A DNA stretch of 12,606 nt from Chloroflexota bacterium. GTDB taxonomy: Bacteria; Chloroflexota; Limnocylindria; Limnocylindrales; CSP1-4. Below the pieces are notes generated by a model. It was not told the DNA's origin. It made no database searches and saw only the letters and a list, made by a program, of their open reading frames with translations. Below, piece after piece: positions 1 to 6,664 of the stretch (its first letter is position 1; every line of letters begins with the position of its first letter). Made by a program: the position numbers and the translations under genes. The stretch is taken from contig JAJYGO010000321.1 in the NCBI GenBank assembly GCA_021785115.1, forward strand, positions 1 to 12,606. The letters run 5' to 3'.

Positions 1-531
1 GCGAGGGCCGGCCAGACGTTCCTCGTTCCGGCCGGCACCCTTCACGCCGTCGGTCCCGGCCTCCTCCTCTACGAGATCCAGCAGCCCTCCGACCTGACCT
101 ACCGCGTGTGGGACTGGGGTCGGCCATGGGGGCCCGAGCGGCCCCTCCACCTTCGCGAAGCCCTGGCGGCCCTGACGGCCCAGACTGCCGGTGATGGGAA
201 CGGTGCCGACACGCAGCCGGTCGATCTGGGGGGCGGGCCGCCGCAAGCCTGGCGCGCGGTCCTCGTCCGCAGCGGCCAGTTCACGCTCGAGCGGCTCCAA
301 CTCCAACGCGGCTCACGAGTCCGGCTCGATCCAGCGACCCGGTCGGTGCACGTCCTCACCGCGATCGAAGGCAGCCCTGTCGTGTCGGGCGTAGGCTGGC
401 GAGCCGCCCTCGAGCCCTTCGCAACCACAATCATCCCGGCTGACGGCGGCCCATACGAGGTGCTGGCGAGCGGCGATCGGGCGGCGTCGCTTCTGCTCGC
501 GCACCTCCCCGAGGCCAGTCCGCCGTCCTGA
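1..531 (+). CDS. manA: Mannose-6-phosphate isomerase, type I (C-terminal part, 5' end cut by window)
   Basis: The frame is open from base 1 to a TGA at 529-531, giving 176 residues with no start in the window, so the N-terminal part lies outside. The visible part begins inside the cupin fold. Near its N-terminus it carries PAGTLHAVGPGLLLYEIQQ followed by SDLTYRVWDWGR, the conserved stretch of type I phosphomannose isomerases (zinc-dependent mannose-6-P/fructose-6-P interconversion, cytoplasmic). The ATG at 106 lies after this stretch and is not the real start. The remainder (roughly residues 60-176) is a second, less conserved cupin-like domain, as usual in the family. The gene converges on a mannose-1-phosphate guanylyltransferase, so the two plausibly supply GDP-mannose for glycan synthesis. 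The family call is from motif recognition; the missing half cannot be judged. Confidence 0.88.
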   Translation, partial: ARAGQTFLVPAGTLHAVGPGLLLYEIQQPSDLTYRVWDWGRPWGPERPLHLREALAALTAQTAGDGNGADTQPVDLGGGPPQAWRAVLVRSGQFTLERLQLQRGSRVRLDPATRSVHVLTAIEGSPVVSGVGWRAALEPFATTIIPADGGPYEVLASGDRAASLLLAHLPEASPPS

Positions 532-554
532 GCCTTCGGCCCTGCGGGTACCAG

Positions 555-592
555 GCAGCCGGAGGTTGGATCACAGACGGCTGTCCGGCTGC
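555..592. terminator. Dyad between convergent genes, candidate bidirectional terminator
   Basis: Perfect 9-bp inverted repeat GCAGCCGGA (555-563) and TCCGGCTGC (584-592) with a 20-nt loop. It lies in the 65-bp gap between the ends of the two convergent mannose genes. There is no T-run on either side, so it is not a classical intrinsic terminator. Position and symmetry favour an end-of-transcript structure serving both strands. Confidence 0.45.
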
Positions 593-596
593 TCGC

Positions 597-1718
597 TCAC
601 GCATCCGGAACCGCCCTGACCGGGTTGCGCGCCCAAGCCTCCGCGGCTGCCTTGACCTGCTGCGCCGCGTCGGCAGCCGCCACGAGGACCACGTCGCCAG
701 CGTCCACGATGATCACGCCGTCGAGACCGACGGTCACGATCGGCCGGCCATTCGCGACCACGAGCGAGTCGCGCGACCCCATGTCGCGGCGTGGACCCCA
801 GCCGACCGTCCCGGGCAATGCCGAACCCCGGTCGGCCGAGGCGACCGCCCGCCGGGCGAGCTCGTCACGCAGCGCCGTCCAGGAGCCCAGGTCCGACCAG
901 CCGACGTCGGCGCGGATCGCGACGACACGCCCGTCCGCGGCCGCCGGTTCGAGCACCGCGTAGTCGATGGAGATGTCCCGGATCGCCTCGTACGCGGCAG
1001 CGATCTCCGGTCCGCCCGCATCGACGGCCGGCGCGAGGCGCGAGAGCAGGTCGGGGGCGTACGCCGCGATCGCCGATCGGATGGCCTCGACCCGCCAGGC
1101 GAAGATCCCGGCGTTCCAGGCCACGTATGGCTCGTCGGCCAAGAGCTTCGCCGCCGCCTCCGCGGATGGCTTCTCCACGAACCGTCGGACAACACGAGCC
1201 GCGGGGGACCCGCCCTCGGCGTCATCGGCGTCATCGGCGACGATGTAGCCGTAGCCGGTGTCAGGCCCGGTCGGCGCGATGCCCAACGTCACGAGCGGCG
1301 CGGTGCCACTCGGGCCGGCCGCAGCCGCGGTCGCCGCGGCGGTTCGGAGCAGGTCCCGGAATCCGTGCTCGTCGATGACGACGTGGTCCGCGGGCAGCAC
1401 CAGCATCACATCGTCGTCGGCTCGGTCGAGCGCCACGGCCGCGTAGGCCACCGCCGCCGCCGTGTTCCGGGCCATCGGCTCGGCCAGCAGCATCCCCGGC
1501 GCGAGCCCGGGCAGTTGGGTCCGGACCAAGTCGGCATACCGGCCGTTCGTCACGACCGCGACGTCGTGCGGGCTCAGGAGACGAGGGACAAGGCGATCCC
1601 AGGTCATCTGCAGCAGCGACCGGTCGCCGAGGAGCGGCAGGAAGGGCTTCGGTCGCTCAGGCCGAGACAGTGGCCACAGGCGCGTGCCACCCCCTCCGGC
1701 GAGGATTACCGCGAACAT
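597..1718 (-). CDS. manC: Mannose-1-phosphate guanylyltransferase (GDP-mannose pyrophosphorylase)
   Basis: 373 residues. The enzyme makes GDP-mannose from mannose-1-phosphate and GTP in the cytoplasm. The N-terminus holds the nucleotidyltransferase signature GGGGTRLWPLSR (residues 8-19) and the conserved PERPKPF. Further on are EPMARNTA, the metal-binding LPADH motif, VEKP, WNAGIF, SIDYAVLE and VGWSDLGSW, all in family order. The length fits the short stand-alone type, without the fused isomerase domain of bifunctional ManC/AlgA; the isomerase is instead the convergent neighbour. The start at 1718 was chosen because GGGAGG lies 7 nt upstream and the protein begins directly at the Rossmann strand (MFAVILAGG). 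An in-frame ATG at 1760 would add 14 unconserved residues, and the frame stays open to 1871. A shared operator-like motif lies 55 bp upstream of the start. The C-terminal left-handed helix region looks complete. Confidence 0.93.
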   Translation of the reverse strand: MFAVILAGGGGTRLWPLSRPERPKPFLPLLGDRSLLQMTWDRLVPRLLSPHDVAVVTNGRYADLVRTQLPGLAPGMLLAEPMARNTAAAVAYAAVALDRADDDVMLVLPADHVVIDEHGFRDLLRTAAATAAAAGPSGTAPLVTLGIAPTGPDTGYGYIVADDADDAEGGSPAARVVRRFVEKPSAEAAAKLLADEPYVAWNAGIFAWRVEAIRSAIAAYAPDLLSRLAPAVDAGGPEIAAAYEAIRDISIDYAVLEPAAADGRVVAIRADVGWSDLGSWTALRDELARRAVASADRGSALPGTVGWGPRRDMGSRDSLVVANGRPIVTVGLDGVIIVDAGDVVLVAAADAAQQVKAAAEAWARNPVRAVPDA

Positions 1719-1773
1719 GTCCTGCCTCCCGTCGCCAACTGCGGACAAACCGTTGTTCATGGACCAGCGCTGC

Positions 1774-1792
1774 TGATAACGATAACAGTCAC
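1774..1792 (+). promoter_or_regulatory. Operator-like motif, copy 1
   Basis: Reads TGATAACGATAACAGTCAC, 18 of 19 bases identical to a second copy at 4963-4981. It contains a direct repeat GATAAC-GATAAC and a weak dyad around a central CG. It is AT-rich in an otherwise GC-rich context. It lies 55 bp upstream of the manC start and 253 bp upstream of lutA. On the minus strand, TTCACA followed 16 nt later by TATCAG gives a fair -35/-10 pair for manC overlapping the motif. On the plus strand, TTGTTC (1753-1758) followed 16 nt later by GATAAC gives an equally fair pair for lutA. A central CG dyad is typical of LacI-family operators; direct repeats are typical of AraC-family sites. Which protein binds cannot be decided here. 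Confidence 0.6.
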
Positions 1793-1891
1793 GTTGTGAA
1801 CTCGCAGCGCGGCCATGAGGCGTGTCGAGTCTCGGCTTCGGCGACCGCGTGCTGCGCGGAGCAGGGGCCAAAGAGCCGCCGCAGGACGAGC

Positions 1892-1917
1892 GCGGAGGGC
1901 AGTGGGGGGCCCTCCGC
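1892..1917 (+). repeat. Hairpin in the lutA leader
   Basis: Perfect 8-bp inverted repeat GCGGAGGG (1892-1899) and CCCTCCGC (1910-1917) enclosing a 10-nt G-rich loop. It would form a stable stem in a lutA leader transcript. No T-run follows, so termination is doubtful. The function is unknown and chance is possible in such GC-rich DNA. Confidence 0.35.
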
Positions 1918-2045
1918 AGCAGCTTGCTGTTACGCTGACCGGGCCAACCGGTTCCTCGTCCAGCCCCTCAACGCCCGCCGCGACGGTGCGCACGGGGTCG
2001 CTTCGAAACCACGCTGGAGGGCCTCCCGGGGATGGGCTGCTGACG

Positions 2046-2780
2046 ATGCGCGTCGCTCTGTTCGTCGCCTGCTTCAACGATGCCCTCTACCCGGAGGTCG
2101 GCCGGGCAACCGTGCGCATCCTCGAGGCCTTGGGCCACGAGGTGCACTTCCCAGACCAGCAGACATGCTGCGGCCAGGTCCACTTCAACACTGGGTACCG
2201 CGACGCCTGCGTACCGCTGGTGCAGCGGTTCACCGACGCCTTCGCCGGGTATGACGCTGTGGTCACGCCGTCCGCGTCATGTGCCGCGATGGTCCGCCAT
2301 CATCACGGCACCGTCGCTCGCCACGCCCGGGACGATCAGCTCGAGGCAGCGGCCGCCGGGCTCAGCCCGCGCGTTCACGAGCTCACCGAGTTCCTCCTGG
2401 ACATTGACGGGGCTCCGCTGGCCGGCGGGTCCTTCCCGTACAAGGTGGCACTGCACACCACGTGCCATTCGTCCCGCCTGCTCGGCATCGGCGACCGGCC
2501 GCGTCGGCTGCTCAACACCGTGCCAGGGCTGCAGCTCGTCGAATTGCCAGATGCCGACCAGTGCTGCGGGTTCGGTGGAACGTTCGCCGTCAAGAACGAG
2601 GCGACGTCGGTCGCGATGGGGATCGACAAGGTCGCCTCGATCGAGGCGAGCGGGGCTGATGTGCTCACCGCCGCGGACACGTCCTGCCTGATGCACATCG
2701 GCGGGCTGCTGAGCCGAAGGCGCTCCCGAGTCCGCGTTCTGCACCTCGCCGAGATCCTCGCGGCGGGGCTTCCGGCATGA
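2046..2780 (+). CDS. lutA: Lactate utilization protein A (CCG-domain Fe-S oxidoreductase subunit)
   Basis: 244 residues, matching the usual length of about 240 for LutA/YvfV. It is one subunit of the cytoplasmic three-part LutABC iron-sulfur complex that oxidises L-lactate to pyruvate. It has two CCG (cysteine-rich) domains of the GlpC/HdrB type: the first includes C9 and the CCG at residues 41-43 (TCCGQVHFNTGY), the second has C140-H141 and the CCGFGGTF at 173-180. ATG 2046 is chosen because the family begins exactly at the strand MRVALFVACFND; the upstream continuation of the frame is low-complexity and unlike the family. The Shine-Dalgarno site is weak (GGGG about 15 nt upstream). It overlaps lutB by ATGA, implying translational coupling. 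Related glycolate oxidase or GlpC subunits share the CCG domains, but the lutB-lutC neighbours settle the assignment. Confidence 0.93.
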   Translation: MRVALFVACFNDALYPEVGRATVRILEALGHEVHFPDQQTCCGQVHFNTGYRDACVPLVQRFTDAFAGYDAVVTPSASCAAMVRHHHGTVARHARDDQLEAAAAGLSPRVHELTEFLLDIDGAPLAGGSFPYKVALHTTCHSSRLLGIGDRPRRLLNTVPGLQLVELPDADQCCGFGGTFAVKNEATSVAMGIDKVASIEASGADVLTAADTSCLMHIGGLLSRRRSRVRVLHLAEILAAGLPA

Positions 2781-4264
2781 CGCCGCCGCGTGCCCTCCCC
2801 CCGGCGACGCCGCGGTTCGCCGGCACGCCTCCGTTTCCCGAGGCGGCGCGGGCCGCGCTGGCCGACCCGCAGCAGCGGGAGAATCTGCGCCGGGCCACCT
2901 CGACGATCCGAGCCAAGCGGGCGCGGGCCGTCGCCGAGCGCGACGACTGGGAGGGCCTCCGGGCGGCCGGCGCCGCCATCAAGGACGAGGCGCTCGCGCG
3001 GCTGCCGGAGCTGCTCGAGCAACTCGAGCACAACGTCGCAGCGGCCGGCGGGACCGTCCACTGGGCCCGGGATGCGGCCGAGGCGAACGCCATCGTGCTC
3101 GCGATCGTGCGCTCGACCGGCGCTGACGAGGTCGTCAAGGTCAAGAGCATGGCCACCCAGGAGATCGAGCTGAACGAGGCGCTCGCGGCGGCCGGAGTGG
3201 CGGCCTGGGAGACCGACCTGGCCGAGCTCATCGTCCAACTCGGAGGCGATCTACCGAGCCACTTCCTCGTACCCGCCATCCACCGCAACCGCGCCGAGAT
3301 CCGGGAGATCTTCCTGCGCGAGATGGGGCGGGCCGGACAGCCCGCCCCCGATGGGCTCAGTGATGCCCCCGAGGCCCTCGCTGACGCCGCGCGCCTGCAT
3401 CTGCGGGAGAAGTTCCTGCGGGCGAGGGTGGCCGTCTCCGGGGCGAACTTCGCCGTGGCCGAAACGGGCACCGTGATGGTGGTGGAATCCGAGGGCAACG
3501 GCAGGATGTGCCTGACGCTTCCCGAGACGCTGATCACGGTCATGGGGATCGAGAAGGTCATCCCGCGCTGGCAGGACCTTGAGGTGTTCCTCCAGCTCCT
3601 CCCGCGCTCGTCCACCGCGGAGCGAATGAACCCCTACACCTCGATGTGGACGGGCGTCGTCCCTGGTGATGGTCCCCGGGAGTTCCACCTCGTCCTGCTG
3701 GACAATGGACGGACCTCGGCCCTGTCCGACCCGGTCGGGCGGCAAGCGCTCCGCTGCATCAAGTGCAGCGCGTGCCTCAACGTCTGCCCGGTGTACGAGC
3801 GGACCGGCGGCCGAGCGTACGGCTCCCCGTACGCCGGGCCGATCGGCGCGATCCTCACACCGCAACTCCGGGGCATCGCCCACCAGACCATCGACGCGCA
3901 GACCGCCTCGCTTCCGTATGCGTCCTCCCTGTGCGGGGCGTGCCTCGAGGTCTGCCCGGTGATGATCGACATCCCGGAGGTGCTGGTGCACCTCCGGGCG
4001 AAGGTCGTCGAGCAGCACGGCTGGCGCGGCGGACTGACCCAGGAGGGACTGCTGCTGCGCGGCCTCTCGGCCGCGTTCGCCGGACCGAGCCGGCTCGATG
4101 CAGCCGAGCGCCTCGCCGCCGTCGGAACGCGCGCCGTCGCTCGACGAGGTGCACTCCGCGGCATCCGGCTGCCGGGGCTGGCCGGTGCCTGGTTCCGAGG
4201 GCGCGACCTGCCGGTCATCGCCCGCCCGTCGTTCCGCCGCTGGTGGCGGGAGCGCTCCCGTTGA
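2777..4264 (+). CDS. lutB: Lactate utilization protein B (LUD domain plus ferredoxin-type Fe-S domain)
   Basis: 495 residues, close to the roughly 475 of B. subtilis LutB. It is the core subunit of the LutABC lactate dehydrogenase. Residues about 60-300 are the LUD domain, with AVAETGTVMVVESEGNG (AETG at 228-231) and LPETLITVMGIEKVIP. A 4Fe-4S domain follows, with CIKCSACLNVCP (C327, C330, C333, C337) and CGACLEVCP (C386, C389, C393). The C-terminal 100 residues are Arg/Ala-rich and variable, as in homologues. The start overlaps the lutA stop (ATGA). The last 14 bases before the lutC start form a perfect palindrome. The stop TGA overlaps the TTG start of lutC. Nothing appears truncated. Confidence 0.94.
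   Translation: MTPPRALPPATPRFAGTPPFPEAARAALADPQQRENLRRATSTIRAKRARAVAERDDWEGLRAAGAAIKDEALARLPELLEQLEHNVAAAGGTVHWARDAAEANAIVLAIVRSTGADEVVKVKSMATQEIELNEALAAAGVAAWETDLAELIVQLGGDLPSHFLVPAIHRNRAEIREIFLREMGRAGQPAPDGLSDAPEALADAARLHLREKFLRARVAVSGANFAVAETGTVMVVESEGNGRMCLTLPETLITVMGIEKVIPRWQDLEVFLQLLPRSSTAERMNPYTSMWTGVVPGDGPREFHLVLLDNGRTSALSDPVGRQALRCIKCSACLNVCPVYERTGGRAYGSPYAGPIGAILTPQLRGIAHQTIDAQTASLPYASSLCGACLEVCPVMIDIPEVLVHLRAKVVEQHGWRGGLTQEGLLLRGLSAAFAGPSRLDAAERLAAVGTRAVARRGALRGIRLPGLAGAWFRGRDLPVIARPSFRRWWRERSR
4247..4260 (+). promoter_or_regulatory. Palindrome covering the lutC ribosome-binding site
   Basis: Perfect 14-bp palindrome CGGGAGCGCTCCCG ending one base before the lutC TTG start. Its left arm holds GGGAG, the best Shine-Dalgarno sequence for lutC, 8 nt from the start. 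Folded as a 5-bp stem with a GCGC loop, it would hide that site until ribosomes finishing lutB open it. This fits strict translational coupling of lutC to lutB. The regulatory role is inferred. Confidence 0.45.
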
Positions 4265-4908
4265 GCGGCGCGCGCGACGCGATCCTGGCCGCCGCCCGAC
4301 GTGCGCTGGCCGACCGGCCGGCCCCGCCCCCGATCCCGCGCGCATACCGTCGGGCGGCCGCGTCCGCCGACGCGGTCGCGCGCTTCGCCGAGCGCGTCGC
4401 CGACTACCGGGCCGAAGTCAGGGTGGTGGGCGAGCCGGACGTGGCGGAGGCGGTTCGCGGCATCCTCGAGAGGATCGGAGCGACGAGCGTGGTGGTCGCC
4501 CCAGGCCTCCCGGAGCAGTGGCTGCCGAGGCAGCTTCAAGGTCGGCTCTCCGACGAGCCGCCCCTCTCGAGCGCGGCGCTCGACGCCGTCGACGCCGTGC
4601 TGACAGGCTGTGCGGTCGCCGTCGCGGAGACGGGCACGATCGTGCTGGACGGAGGACCCGGGCAGGGGAGGCGGGCGATCACGCTCATCCCCGACCACCA
4701 CGTCTGCATCGTGTCGTCGGCGGCGATCGTGGCCGACGTCCCGGAGGCCGTCGCGGCGCTCGATCCTCGTCGTCCCCTGACCTGGATCAGCGGCCCCTCC
4801 GCCACCAGCGACATCGAACTCAACCGCGTGGAGGGGGTGCACGGACCACGACATCTCTACGTGCTGATCGCCACCGAGCCGACCCGCATCGACGAGCCGG
4901 CGCGATGA
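4261..4908 (+). CDS. lutC: Lactate utilization protein C (LUD domain)
   Basis: 215 residues, slightly shorter than B. subtilis LutC (about 240). It is the third subunit of the LutABC complex for lactate oxidation. It is a single LUD-domain protein with AETGTIVLDGG (AETG at 122-125), LIPDHHVCIV and the C-terminal signature GPSATSDIELNRVEGVHGP (178-196). No ATG gives a family-like N-terminus. The start is read as TTG 4261, overlapping the lutB stop as TTGA, because the protein then begins SGARDAILAAARRAL, matching the amphipathic first helix of LutC proteins. GGGAG lies 8 nt upstream. The same frame is open further upstream inside lutB, but that part is a shadow of lutB. It completes the lutABC operon; a regulator gene follows after 121 bp. 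Confidence 0.9.
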   Translation: MSGARDAILAAARRALADRPAPPPIPRAYRRAAASADAVARFAERVADYRAEVRVVGEPDVAEAVRGILERIGATSVVVAPGLPEQWLPRQLQGRLSDEPPLSSAALDAVDAVLTGCAVAVAETGTIVLDGGPGQGRRAITLIPDHHVCIVSSAAIVADVPEAVAALDPRRPLTWISGPSATSDIELNRVEGVHGPRHLYVLIATEPTRIDEPAR

Positions 4909-4962
4909 TCGCGGGCAGCAGCCCAGGACGGGCCTCTGGCACTTGCGTTGCGGATGGCGGTG

Positions 4963-4981
4963 TGATAACGATATCAGTCAC
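4963..4981 (+). promoter_or_regulatory. Operator-like motif, copy 2, upstream of the AraC-family gene
   Basis: Reads TGATAACGATATCAGTCAC, matching the copy at 1774-1792 at 18 of 19 positions. Bases 4963-4976 form a near-perfect palindrome (TGATAA-CG-ATATCA, one mismatched pair). It lies 48 bp upstream of the regulator start and 54 bp after the lutC stop. A fair promoter overlaps it: TTGCGG (4948-4953), an 18-nt spacer, then TATCAG (4972-4977). A bound regulator would block or reposition RNA polymerase here, so autoregulation is plausible. Confidence 0.6.
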
Positions 4982-5029
4982 CCGATCGCGACCCTCGCTC
5001 CGCCCGCAGTTCCCGAAGATCGAGGTCCG

Positions 5030-5932
5030 ATGCCCCAGTGCGGTACCGCAAGCAACCTTGAGGCAGCGGTCGGCGCGCTTGCCTCGGTTCCGCGCGCTGC
5101 GGCCCCGATCGCCCCTGCCCTGACCTCCCTCCGACCGATCGCCCTGCGGCGCCGCCCGCTCCCCGAGAACGACTTCCCCTCGATCGACCTGCCTGAGCGG
5201 CCGTATGACGGCATCCGGGAGTTCTACCTCAGCCTCGAGCCAGCCCTCCTGGACGCAATCCAGCTGGGCGACCGCCGCGAGGCGCGCCGCCTGATCAACA
5301 ACGTGCTGATCCACATCTATGCCGCCGGGCAGGAGCGGAGCGAGCTGCTCAAGGGGCTCCTGCTGGAACTCGTGGTGATGATGTCCCGGGCAGCAGCAGC
5401 CGCCGGGTCTGGCCCCTCCGACGTCCTGGGCATCAACTTCCAGTGCCTGACCGCCCTGGCGGAGATCAGCGACGACGAGCAGCTCGCCCACTGGCTACGG
5501 GAGACCCTGGACCTCATCTTCAGTGCGATCGAGCGTCAGCGCGTGACCCCGCCAGCGCCCCTCGTGGTCGATGCGATTCGCTACATCCGCCAGAACGCGA
5601 GCCGCAACCTGACGCGCGACGATCTCTCGCGCGCGCTCGGCCTGTCTCCGAGCCACTGCTCACACCTCCTCCACGAGCGCACCGGGCTCTCGTTCACCCG
5701 GCTCCTGCGGCAGGCTCGCGTCCAGCTGGCGTGTGAGCTCCTCCTGACGAGCGAGGAGCCGCTCGCCGCCGTTGCCGACCGGTGCGGCTTCTACGACCAG
5801 AGCCACTTCACCAGGGTCTTCGTTCAGGCGAAGCGGCTGACGCCGCGGCAGTACCGCGAGGCGAACCGGCCGCGCCCCACCTCGCCCCGCCCTGACGGCC
5901 AAGCCGCGGAGGTCGCCGCCGTCGCCGGCTGA
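5030..5932 (+). CDS. AraC-family transcriptional regulator with PocR-type helical linker
   Basis: 300 residues. Residues about 178-280 are an AraC/XylS DNA-binding domain with two helix-turn-helix motifs: LTRDDLSRALGLSPSHCSHL, and VADRCGFYDQSHFTRVF near the end followed by LTPRQYRE. Residues about 54-170 are all-helical, with LLDAIQLGDRREARRLINN, LLLELVVMMSRAAAAAG, VLGINFQ and a WLRETLD-type helix. This closely resembles the helical linker of PocR-sensor AraC proteins that often sit beside corrinoid methyltransferase genes. No PocR sensor domain fits in the 53 residues before it. ATG 5030 is chosen because GAGGT (5022-5026) precedes it and it lies downstream of the operator-like motif; the frame is open to 4943, but that start would put the motif inside the gene. 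Its position between lutABC and the methyltransferase genes makes it the likely local regulator. Its ligand is unknown. Confidence 0.88.
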   Translation: MPQCGTASNLEAAVGALASVPRAAAPIAPALTSLRPIALRRRPLPENDFPSIDLPERPYDGIREFYLSLEPALLDAIQLGDRREARRLINNVLIHIYAAGQERSELLKGLLLELVVMMSRAAAAAGSGPSDVLGINFQCLTALAEISDDEQLAHWLRETLDLIFSAIERQRVTPPAPLVVDAIRYIRQNASRNLTRDDLSRALGLSPSHCSHLLHERTGLSFTRLLRQARVQLACELLLTSEEPLAAVADRCGFYDQSHFTRVFVQAKRLTPRQYREANRPRPTSPRPDGQAAEVAAVAG

Positions 5933-5960
5933 CGAACGCCGCCCGCGCCTGCCGGCTGCG

Positions 5961-5993
5961 GCACCTGCTTACAAAGGTTCCGTCCGCAGGTGC
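5961..5993 (+). promoter_or_regulatory. Dyad upstream of the corrinoid-protein gene
   Basis: Perfect 8-bp inverted repeat GCACCTGC (5961-5968) and GCAGGTGC (5986-5993) separated by 17 nt that include the AT-richer TTACAAAGG. It sits in the short gap between the regulator and the methyltransferase operon. It could be an operator for the AraC-family protein, or a stem ending the regulator transcript. It also covers the alternative GTG start at 5990 of the next gene, which argues against that start. Confidence 0.4.
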
Positions 5994-6028
5994 AAGAAAC
6001 GGGGCCGACCAATGCCGACGATGCGAGG

Positions 6029-6664
6029 ATGGAAATCGGTCACCCGCTGACTGCCGCAATCGTCGAGGGCAACCGCGGCCGGGCCATGACCGAGACGCAG
6101 CGCTGCCTCGATGCCGGCGACGACCCGCGCCTGATCATCCAGGACCACCTCGTGCCAGGGATGAACATCGTCGGCATCGCGTTCAAGAACAACGACATCT
6201 TCGTCCCCGAGATGCTGATCGCGGCGCGGGCGATGAAGGGCGCGCTCTCCCTGCTCGAGCCGATTCTCAGCGACTCGGGTCTGCAGCCGCTGCACACCGC
6301 GGTCATCGGGACCGTCGAGGGCGACCTCCACGACATCGGCAAGGATCTGGTGGCCGCGATGTGGAAGGGCGCCGGGATCGGGGTCCTCGACCTCGGCGTG
6401 AACGTCAGCGCCGCCAAGTTCGCTGCGGCGGTCGCCGAACACCGCCCGGACATCGTGGGCATGTCGGCGCTGCTCACCACCACCATGCGCGGCATCCGGA
6501 CGGCCACAGCAGCCGTCCGCGCCACTGGAGTCCCGGTGCTGATCATCGTCGGCGGCGCCCCCGTGTCCGACGACTTCGCCCTGGAGGTCGGCGCCGACGG
6601 CTTCGCTCCCGACGCGGGGTCGGCCGTGGACGTGGCGCTGGAACTCCTGCGGAGGGCCGCCTGA
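6029..6664 (+). CDS. Methyltransferase cognate corrinoid protein (cobalamin-binding, MtaC/MtbC type)
   Basis: 211 residues. It carries a corrinoid cofactor that is methylated by a substrate-specific methyltransferase and demethylated by a second one. Residues about 1-85 form the four-helix cap (AIVEGN, LVPGMNIVGIAFKNNDIFVPEML, ARAMKGAL). Residues about 90-211 form the Rossmann-like B12-binding domain with EGDLHDIGKD, where D99, H101 and G104 make the DxHxxG motif and H101 is the lower cobalt ligand. GMSALLTTTM and VGGAPVSDDFALEVGADGF follow. The start is uncertain: ATG 6029 gives the usual family N-terminus but has GAGG directly abutting it. GTG 5990 would add 13 unconserved residues and lies in a dyad. 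The stop overlaps the next start as TGATG. With the two methyltransferase genes that follow, this forms a three-part corrinoid system. An isolated MetH fragment is excluded by length and context. Confidence 0.93.
   Translation: MEIGHPLTAAIVEGNRGRAMTETQRCLDAGDDPRLIIQDHLVPGMNIVGIAFKNNDIFVPEMLIAARAMKGALSLLEPILSDSGLQPLHTAVIGTVEGDLHDIGKDLVAAMWKGAGIGVLDLGVNVSAAKFAAAVAEHRPDIVGMSALLTTTMRGIRTATAAVRATGVPVLIIVGGAPVSDDFALEVGADGFAPDAGSAVDVALELLRRAA

Larger units (their letters stand above)
1719..2045. other. 327-bp divergent intergenic region between manC and lutA
   Basis: No convincing gene was seen. An open frame continues upstream of lutA, but its residues are Arg/Ala/Pro/Ser-rich and unlike any LutA N-terminus, so it is read as non-coding. 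The region contains the 19-bp operator-like motif (1774-1792) and an 8-bp hairpin (1892-1917). If lutA is transcribed from the motif region, its mRNA would have a leader of about 250 nt. No cobalamin riboswitch box or other known riboswitch core was recognised. Confidence 0.6.

Noticed and set aside
1719..1871. N-terminal extension of the mannose-1-phosphate guanylyltransferase
   Set aside because: The added residues are unlike the family, which starts at the nucleotide-binding strand, and GGGAGG sits correctly before ATG 1718.
4943..5029. Longer N-terminus for the AraC-family protein
   Set aside because: It would place the operator-like motif inside the gene and has no good ribosome-binding site. 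ATG 5030 has GAGGT upstream.
5933..6028. Cobalamin riboswitch before the corrinoid operon
   Set aside because: The gap is under 100 bp, too short for a full B12 riboswitch, and no B12-box sequence was recognised. The gaps at 1719-2045 and 7747-7891 were also checked without success.
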